A stretch of 64,000 nucleotides of DNA from Nomia melanderi. Taxonomy: Eukaryota > Arthropoda > Insecta > Hymenoptera > Halictidae. How positions within the stretch are numbered: the stretch's first letter is position 1; each line of letters starts with the position of its first letter. The notes under the pieces were generated by a model. The model saw nothing but the letters and a program-made list of their open reading frames with translations, did no database searches and was not told where the DNA came from. This document shows positions 28,101-39,900 of this stretch, piece after piece. The position numbers were made by a program, and so were the translations under genes. Location: the NCBI RefSeq assembly GCF_051020985.1, contig NC_134999.1:4774001-4838000 (forward strand). Direction: 5' to 3'.

Positions 28101-30170
28101 GTATTTTGTCAATTTTATACAATGTCTTCTTTCCAGCTTACTGTAATACTAAAATTTCAAATATTCCTTTACATGTACAGGACGGCAACGAGTTTCTATA
28201 TGACGGTACTTGTTTTTATCATAGAATCAAAATAATTTAATGTTACTAATATATTTTTTATCATTATTAAATATTTACTTCTCTCTTGGTTACTTTATCA
28301 TTTACATAAATGTATTCTTTGAACAATATGGTAACTCATTAATAAATCATACTGCTTATTTAAATATTTTTATCAACTATGGTAAGATGATTCAGTTATA
28401 GATCATAATATTACTTAATAATTTTGCATCGCAAAATACACCTATGCGATTGATGAAATTATTGGGAAAACTGAAAATTCTAGTTAATAATTAATAAAAT
28501 TATATTTTTACATTTTTCACAAATATATTATGCATGTAACAAGAAAAACAATACCTTATTATTATATTTTACTAAAATAATAGAACATACTTTTATTGAA
28601 TGAATGAATTACAATAACAACCGTGTTACATTGTATTGATCGATATTATCAGTTTACATTCACTGCTTATCACTTATCTATGAGTTATCATAAAATAAGA
28701 ACCTTATGTGGAGATTCATCGGTGGTTCATGCCTGTAAATAAAAGCATCTCCTGACTATTGATAGAACTAACTGTCCTGTACATGTATGAAACGATCTTT
28801 ATAAACTGTTTAATGTATTATTAAAGTGAAATAATAAAATGTGTGCCATTAACATGCATTTTTAAATTAGTAAAAGACTATTATGAATGCTTGACTTGTA
28901 CAAAACACTTCTTACTTTCTTATTATTTTATGTTTCGTTTGCAATGAAATACTTGAATTAAAAAATTAATTATAAAATGCACGTTAATTGCTTTTATTTG
29001 TTAAGATTGTAATTCCTAGTTCTTTGAAGCATGCGTATAGTGATTAATGATTTGTCTTTAAAAAATTATGAAGCATGTCATTGTTTGTCACTTTTGAAAC
29101 ATTTAAATCTAAAAAATTCTTTGATTTGTTAGCATACATGCATAAACGATAAGTAAAAAATAAAATTTATCAACATATAGGAAAATATAAATATTTACAA
29201 TGAATTTTGATATAAATGACATAAAACTGAATTACTATTTGTAAATGTTTGTACGTATTGCTTATACGATGGAAACAAATCTTAAAATTTGAATTTTTCA
29301 ATTTATGCTTATACCATCTGTTACCGAACAATCAGTCATCAATGTAATCAAATAATAGCATCTTCATATATAATCTTCTGGAATTCTACCAAGATTTTTA
29401 ACAATTTAACAACTCTCTCTTAGTTATTAAGTAATTACTCCATTAAAGATGTAATAAGTGATAAGAAAGTGATTGCAGAAAGCACAATTCCTTCAACAAT
29501 ATAGACATAGACTTAAGATTGTATATGTGTATATAATCTTTGCAAAACGAAAATTGTATATTTGTCTCTTATAAAGCATGTATCCCGATCAACTCAAATC
29601 TGTACATAATTTATTGGAATATATCTTCTCTTACTAATAACAAAATAGATATTTCTAGTTACATATTGCACACCAATATACGGGACGAATGTCTCCTTTA
29701 TTTGTAGCCATATAATAAAACTCTTTAGGATAAAGTTATACAATTTTAAGCAATACGTGTAATAATAATAATTTAAATTACGAAAAAAATATTAATATTT
29801 CTTTAAAAAAACCTTGCAGATACATTAAAAAATGACCTAGAGAATAAATTTTTGTATAATTGCACAAGTCCCCGAAAATAATGTAATTTTGTTCTACAGG
29901 ATTTTTTTATAAAACTATGGATAATAGATATATTTAGGGATTTCTGTTAAATTCAATACCTTATCTTGTATAATTAATATTTGTAATTTTATTGCATAAA
30001 TTTACACTTTACTTTGTGAAAGAAATATAATATATTTATCACAAAAATTTGCTTTATTAATACGAAAATTTTATTTTTAACATATTGTATTAAATAACAT
30101 TTGTCACAGTTCATAATTTACTTTAAATACATTTTATTTAAGCATTTTCGTATCAGTATAAGTATCTTAT
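25155..30170. other. cindr 3' UTR and long AT-rich intergenic region
   Basis: Five kilobases with no supported gene. The first part is probably cindr 3' UTR. One TTAA-flanked inverted-repeat element, at 25678-25920, is listed separately. Open frames at 27193-27411 and 28038-28235 are short, hydrophobic by AT bias and lack splice context. The probable polyadenylation region of the minus-strand lectin gene is at the right edge (TTTATT at 30133-30138). Confidence 0.5.
25678..25920. mobile_element. TTAA-flanked MITE (family F)
   Basis: A 243-base element is bounded by TTAA on both sides. The left end reads TTAACCTTTTCGCTAT and the reverse complement of the right end reads TTAACTCTTTCGCTAT, so the terminal inverted repeats match at 14 of 16 positions. 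Inside each end there is also a direct similarity (ATTCATAGGTACTAT on the left, ATTCATGGGCGGTTACTAT on the right). There is no coding capacity. TTAA target choice is the hallmark of piggyBac-type transposases. Confidence 0.7.
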
Positions 30171-32912
30171 TTATAATCTATTGTGTTTTTGATTATACGA
30201 AGATTGATAAATTGGTGAAATTTCACAAATAAAATGTAATTGACTGTCACATGGTACAACTTTCCAAAAGGGATTACCTTCTGCTTTAGATGATTTCATA
30301 ATACTAACACATCCCCGCGTATGTGATGGTTCCCCTTCACCCCATGCTCGATATTTAAAACAAGAAAGTGGTTCATCTAAAAATTATATTACAGATATTT
30401 AGTGTGAAATTAAATATCATAGTAATTTAGATTTGCAGTATTTATATAGATCTAATTAATTACAATTTTATTTTAGAATATTTATAAAATATTATATTAC
30501 ACGCTAACTCACTTCAAATACTATGCTAATTTTTAATAATAATTAAACACGATAATAAAATGAAAGTGGGTAAAATGCAGTTATGATATCGCTTGTAAAT
30601 ACTTGTTTACTCCACCCTCACCTTTTCGGTATTAAAGTATTTAGTTTCTTAACTTTAAACTTTATTTCGAAAATTCTTAGTGAGTAGTCATAAACTTTAT
30701 TTTACTGTTATTATTACAATCAAAATTTATACTAATTTCTGTATATTTTTTTAATGTAGTGAAATAAATGGAAAGAGGAGTGGGTAAATATTTATAGGTA
30801 GTAATATATACATATCAAATTATTATGTTCTTATATTGACAATTAATGATTGTGTTTAACACGTTGAATGCCGCACGATTTTAAGGTGCAGAATATGCGA
30901 AATGAAAAAAGTACAATATTAAATGATTTCATTGAATTGCGTTGTTATTATCGCAGGTTTGTTTTGCTGAATGTCCCCGCATTAGGTAGCATTATTTACA
31001 ATATAGGAATGTTTTGATGTAATCATCGTTTAATTGGGAGAATTACAGTGCCTGAATTTGGGCGGGGGTCACCGTTGACCCCCATGGCATTCAACGTGTT
31101 AAGTAATAATAAATAACTATTAGAGGTAGCAAGAGATAATAAGTTTAACTTATGAGCTATTAAGATATGATAATATATACAATAATATTATACTGTCACT
31201 AACAAATTAATCATTTTCTTTAATAATAAAAAGAAATATAAGTTAACGATTCAAAGTTTTTTACAAAGAATGATAATTACCAAATTCGTTTTTCCAAATT
31301 TTCTCATGGTCACGGTTACTGAGTCCAACGAAAGTGGGTGTATTTTGAGAAATATATTTCGCCAGACCGTCTGTACGCTCGTCACTAATTATGTGTGCAA
31401 GAGATGAATTCATTTTCTGGCAAGAAATTTGTGCTTGGCTATAATTCAAATAATTTCTCGAAAATACGAATACACCTGTCTTGGGAATACAAATCAGCGT
31501 AAAATTTGGGCCTAAAAGTAAGTTATAGAGATTTAATTACACTTATACTTGAAATACATGTATTGAGTATACTAAATATTTCATCATTATTTTCATTTTA
31601 AAGGTTTACTAATATTAATTTATCATTTATATTATAAATAAGACATAAATAACATTATATCACAGATAGCACATACTCTATTAATATGGTTTATCAATGT
31701 TCTTATCTCTGCTGGAACATTTATATAAATATGATCATTTCACGTAATAAATATGCTAAGTAGTATAGTCTGAGGTAATATACTTATCAATCATGTTTTT
31801 ATTCTAAACTTTTGTTATTAATATGTGTACAATAATGTTTGAAATATCTGTGTTTAAAAATATTTACCAGGTAAAATAGAGCTAGGGTACATGCTGTAAT
31901 ATCTGTAATTTTTATCCTTGAGAAAAACAGTAAAATTATGGAGTTCTGGACACTGAAGTGCTTGGCAAATTTTAATTATTCCTATACGTTGCTTGTTTTG
32001 CGTATTAAAATCCCATTCTGTATCAATAAACAGATTTTTACTTTTGAATCTTTACAATATCAATAAATATGGGTTAGTTTAAAAAAAAACGTATTTTATA
32101 TATTTTTAACAATTTCTGATGTAAAAGTCCATCAAACATATTATCGCAAGTAATTAATAATAACCGGTCAATGGAAAATTAAGCAATAATTATTTTTTAT
32201 GTTTTTCTAACATACTATAATGATTATTAATAATTAGTGATATTAATCTATATCTATACACTACATTTGTAATTTATAATTATTAGCCGTTTATTCGTAA
32301 TTGAAATTTAATTGTCAGATTTTCTGCATATATAGCTTCTGTGAATGTGTAAAACACTGTAAAATGAAATTTTTTATAAATAAATAATAAAACTAATATA
32401 TGAAGAAATAAGTAATTATTTATTTATTATTCTTATGAATTAATCTACAAAAATTTGAAAAATTTACTAAATATCTACTGCTCAATATTTATAATTATTA
32501 TTCGCTATTTTAATCGCTCTCTAATATTTATATTGCCGATGTTGTGCGTTTACAATATACCTACTATGTAAAAGTAAACTTAATAAACTACTCCAAGATA
32601 ATGTAAGTAACTATACTTACGTAAAAATAGTTAAGAATGATCTTTATAATCATATATTATCTTACCATAAGGATTATTTTCTAAGCCATAATTGAAAGCC
32701 AAAGCTCTCTTGGTCAAAGCAAATTCTTTGCACTCGTTCACATTTCGTACAGCTGTTCTCGATAGTATTAAATTATTTGAACGAACTTTCGATTTAATTA
32801 GTTTATAATATGATAGTTGTCGTGAACTGATTCGGCAACAACGATCGCACAAAATTATGTTCATTATTAAATACACTGATAAAAACATAAAAATTAAAGA
32901 TACTTGATTCAT
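30171..32912 (-). CDS. secreted PAN-like / C-type lectin-like protein
   Basis: Minus-strand exons are 32912-32666, 32017-31868, 31511-31281 and 30376-30171 (TAA), giving 277 residues. A signal peptide (about 1-24, MNQVSLIFMFLSVYL...) leads into a cysteine-containing region with the pattern VNECKEFALTKRALAFNY, typical of PAN/apple modules, continuing in exon 2. A C-type lectin-like domain follows (about 145-262) with cysteines at SCQK, GCVS, PCD and FICE. The calcium/sugar motifs are altered: EPS where EPN or QPD is usual, and no WND. Carbohydrate binding is therefore doubtful. All three introns are phase 1. An in-frame ATG at 32963 would add 17 residues ahead of the signal peptide, so 32912 is preferred. 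It is probably an extracellular or haemolymph protein; no specific function is recognised. The last intron carries a MITE. Confidence 0.8.
30856..31102. mobile_element. TTAA-flanked MITE (family A, copy 1)
   Basis: A 247-base element has TTAA at both ends. The left end is TTAACACGTTGAATGCC and the right end is its near-perfect inverse (GGCATTCAACGTGTTAA). A perfect hairpin lies just inside the right end: GGGGGTCA-ccgt-TGACCCCC at 31064-31083. It sits in the last intron of the lectin gene. A second copy is at 36371-36622. It has no coding capacity. Confidence 0.85.
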
Positions 32913-33723
32913 TTTTAACGTTTTAGAAACGAGCTCACTTGACTGAATGATTCGATTGAACATGCATGAGTTACTCCATTATAATTGAACACAGTAGCTG
33001 ACTCGTATTGTATAACAGTAATTAACTTGTATGGCAACGTGATGTATCAACAATATAGATTCTATCCTAATTTGTACAATTAGTAGGTATTAAAATCTGT
33101 TGTATTAGAATATTAGTATTTTTTATGATATAAGTTTCATTCGACGTTTTTAATTAAGAAAACGCATAAACAAATGATATAGATTAGAAAAGTGATTCAC
33201 GATGATTATACTAATGAATACACAACTAAGAATAATTGCAACCAATTAATATAATGTAATGAAAGTTTAAAAATATCTTAAAAATAAATACTGACGTTGT
33301 AATTTTATGAAAATCTAATTAAAATAAAACTTCTTATGTATTATTATGAAAAGGAATATTTTTTTAAATAAATTAATTATCAATGTGTGTAGAATATAGA
33401 TTTTAATTGATACTTAGTCAGTCACTAAAATGAGCAATGTAACAATATCATTATAGTAACAGGTGCATTCAACAGTGTATTAAACCATTTTATACATAAG
33501 TATTGTATCTATATTATTATTATGGAAACAGGTACTTCAGATTTGTTTGTAATTTACGTCAAATTAAGTCATTTAACAAATTAACGTCGCTATATAACTT
33601 TCCTAGAAATTTAGAAATATCATTTATAATACAGATGAATGTATAGCTTGTGCTCGAAATCGCAAGAATAAAGCTATTGAAAATCAATTTGAATTAATGT
33701 ATTACATAAAACTCTGTTAGAAT

Positions 33724-36700
33724 TTAAGCTACCAAAGGATCAAGTGCTTTCGTCACCTGACCGAATATATCATCAATGGCGCCTTCGGCATTGATCTAGA
33801 CAAAAAGGTTTAAAGTTAATTTATGCCTCTACTTCTTTTAACAAACTATCCCACTAATACTTACTTTAATAACTTTATCTTTATAATGTTCTACAATTTC
33901 CCCGTTTTTAACGCTAAATATTTCGATTCTCTTCTTGATTGTTTCCTCGTTATCATCGGCCCTTTGTGAGACAGCTGCACGCCCTAACAGCCTCGTCTTC
34001 ATAGTTTCACCCGACACGTCGAAGAAAATTATTGCATCAACCGGACAGACCTGAATTATAACGACTATTTCATTAAAATTTCTTGAAAATAATGAAATGG
34101 ATCTTTAAAAATTATTTACATTTTTCGAAGTAAAGTTTGTTATTTTCTATTATGCTATCTCTTTCTCTCTCCTCTCTCTATAGAAAGAATAACTTTCTAA
34201 AACATAATTTATATCAATATAAATAAATTTGTTTCTTTTGTTACAAATTCCCAAGTCCTAAAACAGGACGAAAAATTCGTGAAAAAATTTATAAATATTT
34301 ATTTTAAATTGTCACGGTCGAAGTAGCCAACCTTCGTACCTGTGCATTTACTTCAGCGGTTTTTCCATTCATGGACGCAATGATACGACTTATTCTTTGA
34401 AAGATTTGTCCAAATCCTCACCGTTTCTCTTTCTGTATTCCCTATAGCAAGTTTTTAAATACTTCACAGGAGGCGAAATCAAATGAATAAGGAAGATTGG
34501 CCAGGACAATTATCAACCTTCGTTTTCACTTTCAAAATTCAAACAAATTTCGGTAATCTTTCGACTTTTACAAGAAACTTGAAAGAAAAAGAATTGTCAG
34601 TCATTTAACGAGTTTTCTGACAATGAATAATAGCACGTGACTAATAAAAACGTCAATACGTGTAAACGATTAGTCACGTGACGTTGAAACTTGAACTATG
34701 TGTAAATTAAACCAGCAACTAAACGTCAGTGACGTCTAAATCAACGAAAGACCACAAATATAGAAGAGAAAAAAACTATTTCATGAACTTTTTATCTACC
34801 GCTTGTAGAAGTTTTTAAATGATTCCTCTACGCAAATGTATTTTTTCTTAATGGCACCAACATAAGTAGAGTTTGATGATTGATGTCGAATAAAAATGTT
34901 TAATAGTGTAAGTAATTAGAAAACAGTGTAACGTAAAAATTGTGGTACCAAATAATTAATAATTGTTTCTATTTATCCTTGCCACGAAATGAAAAGTGAT
35001 ATATAAAACACTCTAGATTCTCGTGTTAATTACAATACATTTGAATTAACTTTCAATTCATTCAGTTTGTATCACTGTTAGGTTTGAGTTGCAGATCATT
35101 TAATACGATTAATATATAATCGCTGACCGCTGACTCCCATGACATTGAAGGTGTCAACTGGTTAAGAGAAATTCCTCAATTATCACGGAAACACTTACAT
35201 TTTTCTCAAAGAGGATTCCTTGATCCAATTCACGAGGGTATCCGTCGATAAGGAATCCAGTTTTCGTAGATCCTTCTGCTTTAGCCTTCTCCATCCGTTC
35301 CCTTATAAGGTCCAGCACAATGTCCTGCCGGAAACCATATGATCTTCACACTAAGAAAAGTGGGATTCGTTCGTACATCACGAGAATCATATTTTGCTCT
35401 AGTACTCTATTTCAGTATTTCCAAATCAATAAAAAAATATTATTTTTGTTACGTTAATACTATTTTGAAACGGAGCGAACTTACAGAGTAAAAGAGTATG
35501 GAGTTTCTATTAAAAAATATAAACGTTAAACATTCTTAATGCATATTATTCAGTTCATTATATTCAAATATTTATTTTATTTGGTGGATGATTGACCTGT
35601 GTTATACTACTTATGAAGATAATGTTTTCTAGTTTTGTCGAGAATTTACATTAACAATGGTTGTGCATTGGTTGTGTTATACTTGGAAAATCTTTACTTG
35701 TAATAGACTATTCGCTTAACACTTTATTTGCTGCTTCTGATCAAGGCAACCACTCATTAACTACCAATACGATTTTCGTCATCGCGTAGGAGCGTACGTT
35801 TTCACTTACAAAGCTTTGTAACTTCAAAATCTTTGTAACTTTGTGAATTTAAAATTAAAATAAAAATGTCCTTCTAATTACTATGAAATCGAAAAGCCGA
35901 TTAACTCCTTGAACTAAAATAACGAGTCCCACTCGCACATGTTCTCAGTGCGAAACTGGATTCCATAAATTATTTTACAAAGATGCTATATCCTACCTAA
36001 AATATTTTTCTCATTTTCAGAAATAAATTTCATTGAAGCTGTAATACTTCAATTTCCTTTAAAATAGTCGTATCCACAGAGTCACGAGCAAATAAAACAG
36101 CGTAAGCAGAAATGTTTAATTCAAAATAAATCGTAAGGCGAGGGGTTAACCCGTTAAGTGTGGAGTTTAGTTTCAAAAATATTTTGTTGTGAGTGCAGTA
36201 AAATAAAAAAATGAATTGTATACTCGTCAAATGCAAGCCAAATGCACTTATAATATATTCTAACGACAAACTAAAGTGAAACGAAGAAGAATTACATGTT
36301 TATCTAAAAAACTAAATAGTTCATCATTGAAAAAGTTAGCACCATTTAACTACACAGCACAGTTAACTGGCTAACATGTTGAACGCCGGAAGACTTGCTA
36401 GACCAGAATACGCAAAATAAAAAAAAAATATAATATTAAATCATTTTATTTAATTGCATTATTATTATCATTGCATGTTAATCTAGCTGAATGTCACCGC
36501 ATTAGGTAGCGTGATTTATAATATAGAAATATTTTCAAATAATCATCGCTTAATTCAGTGAACTGTAGTAATTCGATTTGGCTAGGAGTCACTGATGACC
36601 CCCGTGACATTCAACGTGTTAATAGACTTACGGTAGATAAAGTGTTAAATTATAATATGTGGAGGAACAACGTTTTCCAATTCTCTGAGGAATTCACGTT

Positions 36701-36924
36701 AGTAATTTATCTGTGCATTTACATGAAATATTATTTACCGTGGGAACAAATAGACCTTTAGACATCAAGTCCTGAAGCGAAGCTCCTCTAGGACTACCAC
36801 TGGCAACCTCTTCTCTCAAGAGATCACCGCTGCTTATGTGGTAGAATCCATATTTTCCGATGATACGTTCACACTGAGTTCCTTTGCCGCATCCCGGTCC
36901 ACCGATTATCCAAATTGTCTTCAT
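33724..36924 (-). CDS. Adk1: adenylate kinase isoenzyme 1
   Basis: Minus-strand exons are 36924-36739, 35324-35199, 34050-33865 and 33795-33724 (TAA), all phase 0, giving 189 residues, close to the usual ~194 for AK1. The P-loop GGPGCGKGT is at residues 8-16. Other hallmarks are [10 protein letters not shown] (AMP site), FLIDGYPRE, the short LID of AK1 type ([18 protein letters not shown]) and KINAEG near the C-terminus. The enzyme interconverts ATP + AMP and 2 ADP in the cytosol. The ATG at 36924 sits seven residues before the P-loop as in the family; the frame is open further upstream but has no other ATG. Intron 1 contains two MITEs, and intron 2 a degraded family-A end near 35120-35165. 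Confidence 0.95.
35116..35165. repeat. degraded end of family-A MITE
   Basis: The segment TGACTCCCATGACATTGAAG followed by GTGTCAACTGGTTAA resembles the right end of the family-A elements (TGACCCCCATGGCATTCAAC GTGTTAA), with several substitutions and a small insertion. No left end is recognisable. It lies in intron 2 of the adenylate kinase gene. Confidence 0.4.
36146..36374. mobile_element. TTAA-type MITE (family B, copy 1)
   Basis: The left end GTTAACCCGTTAAGTGTGGAG (from 36145) matches the inverse of the right end, GTTAGCCAGTTAACTGTGCTG, at 16 of 21 positions. The interior (for example AAATAAAAAAATGAA and AGAATTACATGTTT) matches a second copy at about 58650-58881. The right terminal TTAA is mutated to CTAA and is shared with the left end of the neighbouring family-A element. 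It lies in intron 1 of adenylate kinase. Confidence 0.6.
36371..36622. mobile_element. TTAA-type MITE (family A, copy 2)
   Basis: The left end CTAACATGTTGAACGCC and right end GACATTCAACGTGTTAA are inverted copies with a few mismatches. The interior aligns along its length with copy 1 at 30856-31102 (for example GCATTAGGTAGC and AATCATCG). The hairpin near the right end is retained but mutated (GGAGTCA-ctga-TGACCCCC). It is non-coding and lies in intron 1 of adenylate kinase. Confidence 0.75.
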
Positions 36925-39900
36925 GTTTGTGTAATGATTTAACGGGAGTTCTGTTTGCGAATGTACGTTACAAAAACTTTCTGCACACACTCTTTTTTTT
37001 TCGTCCTACCGAAAATGATATAAGCGTTTTAATTAATTACGCTTATGTAGTACAACGGGAAGCAAATATTCATATACTTTGTATATTATGTGTAATATAA
37101 TCATATACAGACTGAAATGTCTATGGTAAGGAACAGCAAAATTCGTGCACTCGCAGTGTAGAAATAAAAGAAGCAATGTTCCTTGCGCTATTAAATGTAT
37201 TCTAATATACACATATCATTGTTGCACAAGACATTCAGTAACATGTGTTCGAAAAGAAAAGTTAATGAAATTATATGTTAACACCAAATGAAACAAAATT
37301 GTTACGACGGGATTTTGCCACGACAAAAGTTTCGTGCGTTACCACCTGTGTTGGTAAACATGAAAGACTCTTTGGGATTAAGTCATGGGAATGGAAACAA
37401 ATGTTAGGTATATTGATGCAATATGAGTTCACGCAAGATCGTTTACTGTGCTATTGTATGAATATTAGTAATTCGAAAAATTATTATAAAATATTAAAAA
37501 AGTGAATCTTTTTCGGAAATTTCAAATATTCTAAATTGTCTTATAGTGCAAAATATTGTTAACAGATTAGAGAATAAAGAAACACTGCAAAATTCACGAA
37601 GAAATAGAAGATCGAAAAAAGACTGTTGGAAGTATTAAGAAAAATAAAATTTAACTGCGTCTAAAATCGCAACTAAAGTTCAATTTGTAAATTGTTTAGC
37701 TGAATAACTTGCTTAGTATATGTTGCTTACAATATTGTTACATACGAAAATTGCATGGTTTTGTTGAAACCAGTTTGTAATATACCTACGTTTTTTGTGC
37801 ACAGAAGCAGTTTCAAGATCCACAAGGCAATTTCGTTTTTTCAAATAAAATACAATATTTCTTATGACAAATATTTTCTTTCTTTCGTTTATGGAAAATT
37901 TTCTTCGTGTAAAATTAAATTAGAAATTCGATAACAACAAAGACTTCAATGTTCAGTTACGTAGTGGTACTTGGCAATCTCTATAAGCAGGTAATTCTAC
38001 AATGCGAGATAAACATCGCCAAGTATCTATGTATGTATTGCTGGGTTATGAAAATCTTCGCTGATATCGAATTTCTAACTTGATTTTGCGCAAAAGAAAA
38101 TATTTCGTCAAGTATTGGATTCAAAGTTAATAAATGTTAATGCATTTTAATTTAGAATGTCACACTACATTTAATTTTATTAAAAAAATATAACAAATTA
38201 TTGTTGTTAAACCGTTGCAACGGTAAAAAGCTCTTCTGACAACCATGAAATGTTTGTGTAATACTTTTGAAACCAACGCATAATTTAAGAGTTATTCAGG
38301 TAAACAAGTTCGGTGTCTCACTCTTTATTATGCTTATGAGCCGCTCATTGGCTCAATCGACTAACAGTACTTTTTAAGACTTTTAAGATTTTATCATTAA
38401 CACGTTTCATTGGCTTTTAACTTTTTATATTTAAAATAAATTGCATTATAATTGTGTTTGATACCACGAAATAATAAAAACTTTTTGGGCCATGTAAAAA
38501 TTGCAATAATAATAAAAATTACTTTAAGGGTATATTATTGTATGTATTTACATATTCATTAGATTGAAGCTGTATCTGTAATAATTATTTGATTTTGCAT
38601 TTAAAGGGGAATTTTGAAAATCAATATATAACTATTGCATTACCTTTCTCTGCTTTTTTTTGTAGAGTTAACCGATTTGTTTAATAAGTAGCTCACATAA
38701 TTGAAGTTTCATTGCATGTATACAGCGTATACTATATAAAACATTAATAATAATAAATGAAAAATATTTAAATAAGCAGCTAACAAATAAATAGCTCGAA
38801 ATGTAATGTGATTATATTGAAAATATAGAAAAATGTTCACATTAAAAAAACTTTGATTATTTCTATTTTACTTTGATCATAGGAAATCTTGTAATTAATG
38901 AGATATGTTTTTTCTTTATATAGATTTTAATGAATTACCAACTCATTAATAACAAAAGACAAAATAGAATAATCGATCGATGATTTATCGTATTTAATAA
39001 AAATCGCTTTAAAAAAGTTAATTACATTAATAATTCCATTAAGAACTGTAAATTAATACAGCAGTTTACAAATCGTTCGTAAAAAATTAGATAAGAAATT
39101 TATAATGATGAACTTTTCCACATCTTTCAACAATTTAGAAAAATTTAACTGTGATATTTACATTGTATTGATTTTGTATCTTATGCTTCTCTCTTTCCTT
39201 GAACTTTAGAGCAATTTTCATACTTGAATGTTTCCCAATAAGATTAAACGTTATGCATTATATGCAACCCAGTGGGTACATAAATCTACGTTGAACCACC
39301 TGATAGTGTTATAAATAGTTGTTCAGAATTGTTTGACATTGAAAACATATTTTACATCATTTTGTTATGTAGATATCTTTCCGCTATTAAAATTAGTACA
39401 AATAAAAAATAAAATGATATAAATATTTGAACCAATTTTATTATTTTTAAAATACACTTTATTTATTTTATTATACTATTTTTGTAATGTATTTGAACAA
39501 ATTTAAAACTATTCAAAGAACATAATTTCTTTGTTTTTACTTATTTAATACAGAATTCTTTTATTGTTTTGTTTTAAAACAATGACACTGCAACATACGT
39601 AACATTATCGTGCTCTTTCTAATGAGGAAACTGCAAATTGACACATCCTCGACAGAAGTACTTTGCACTTGACGAAATGTTCCCGTTTGAATATCTTTAT
39701 GATCGCCATGATTAAAAATTGATATAAATTTTTTTATTTCATTTAAATCACATAATAAAGCATAAATTATTATTTAAGTATTAAATATATATATACACAC
39801 ATGTACTTCATGGTATAAAAATATGAAAGCACTATCAAAATATTAAAGAATTATATTTAAGATAAATCTTACATAACACTGTATATAAGCAAAACGAAAA

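Noticed and set aside
28038..28235. Hydrophobic 65-codon frame
   Set aside because: Composition explained by T-rich DNA; no signal or family pattern.
37275..37505. 76-codon frame between adenylate kinase and CCT7
   Set aside because: Looks partly coding but has no splice support or recognisable motif.
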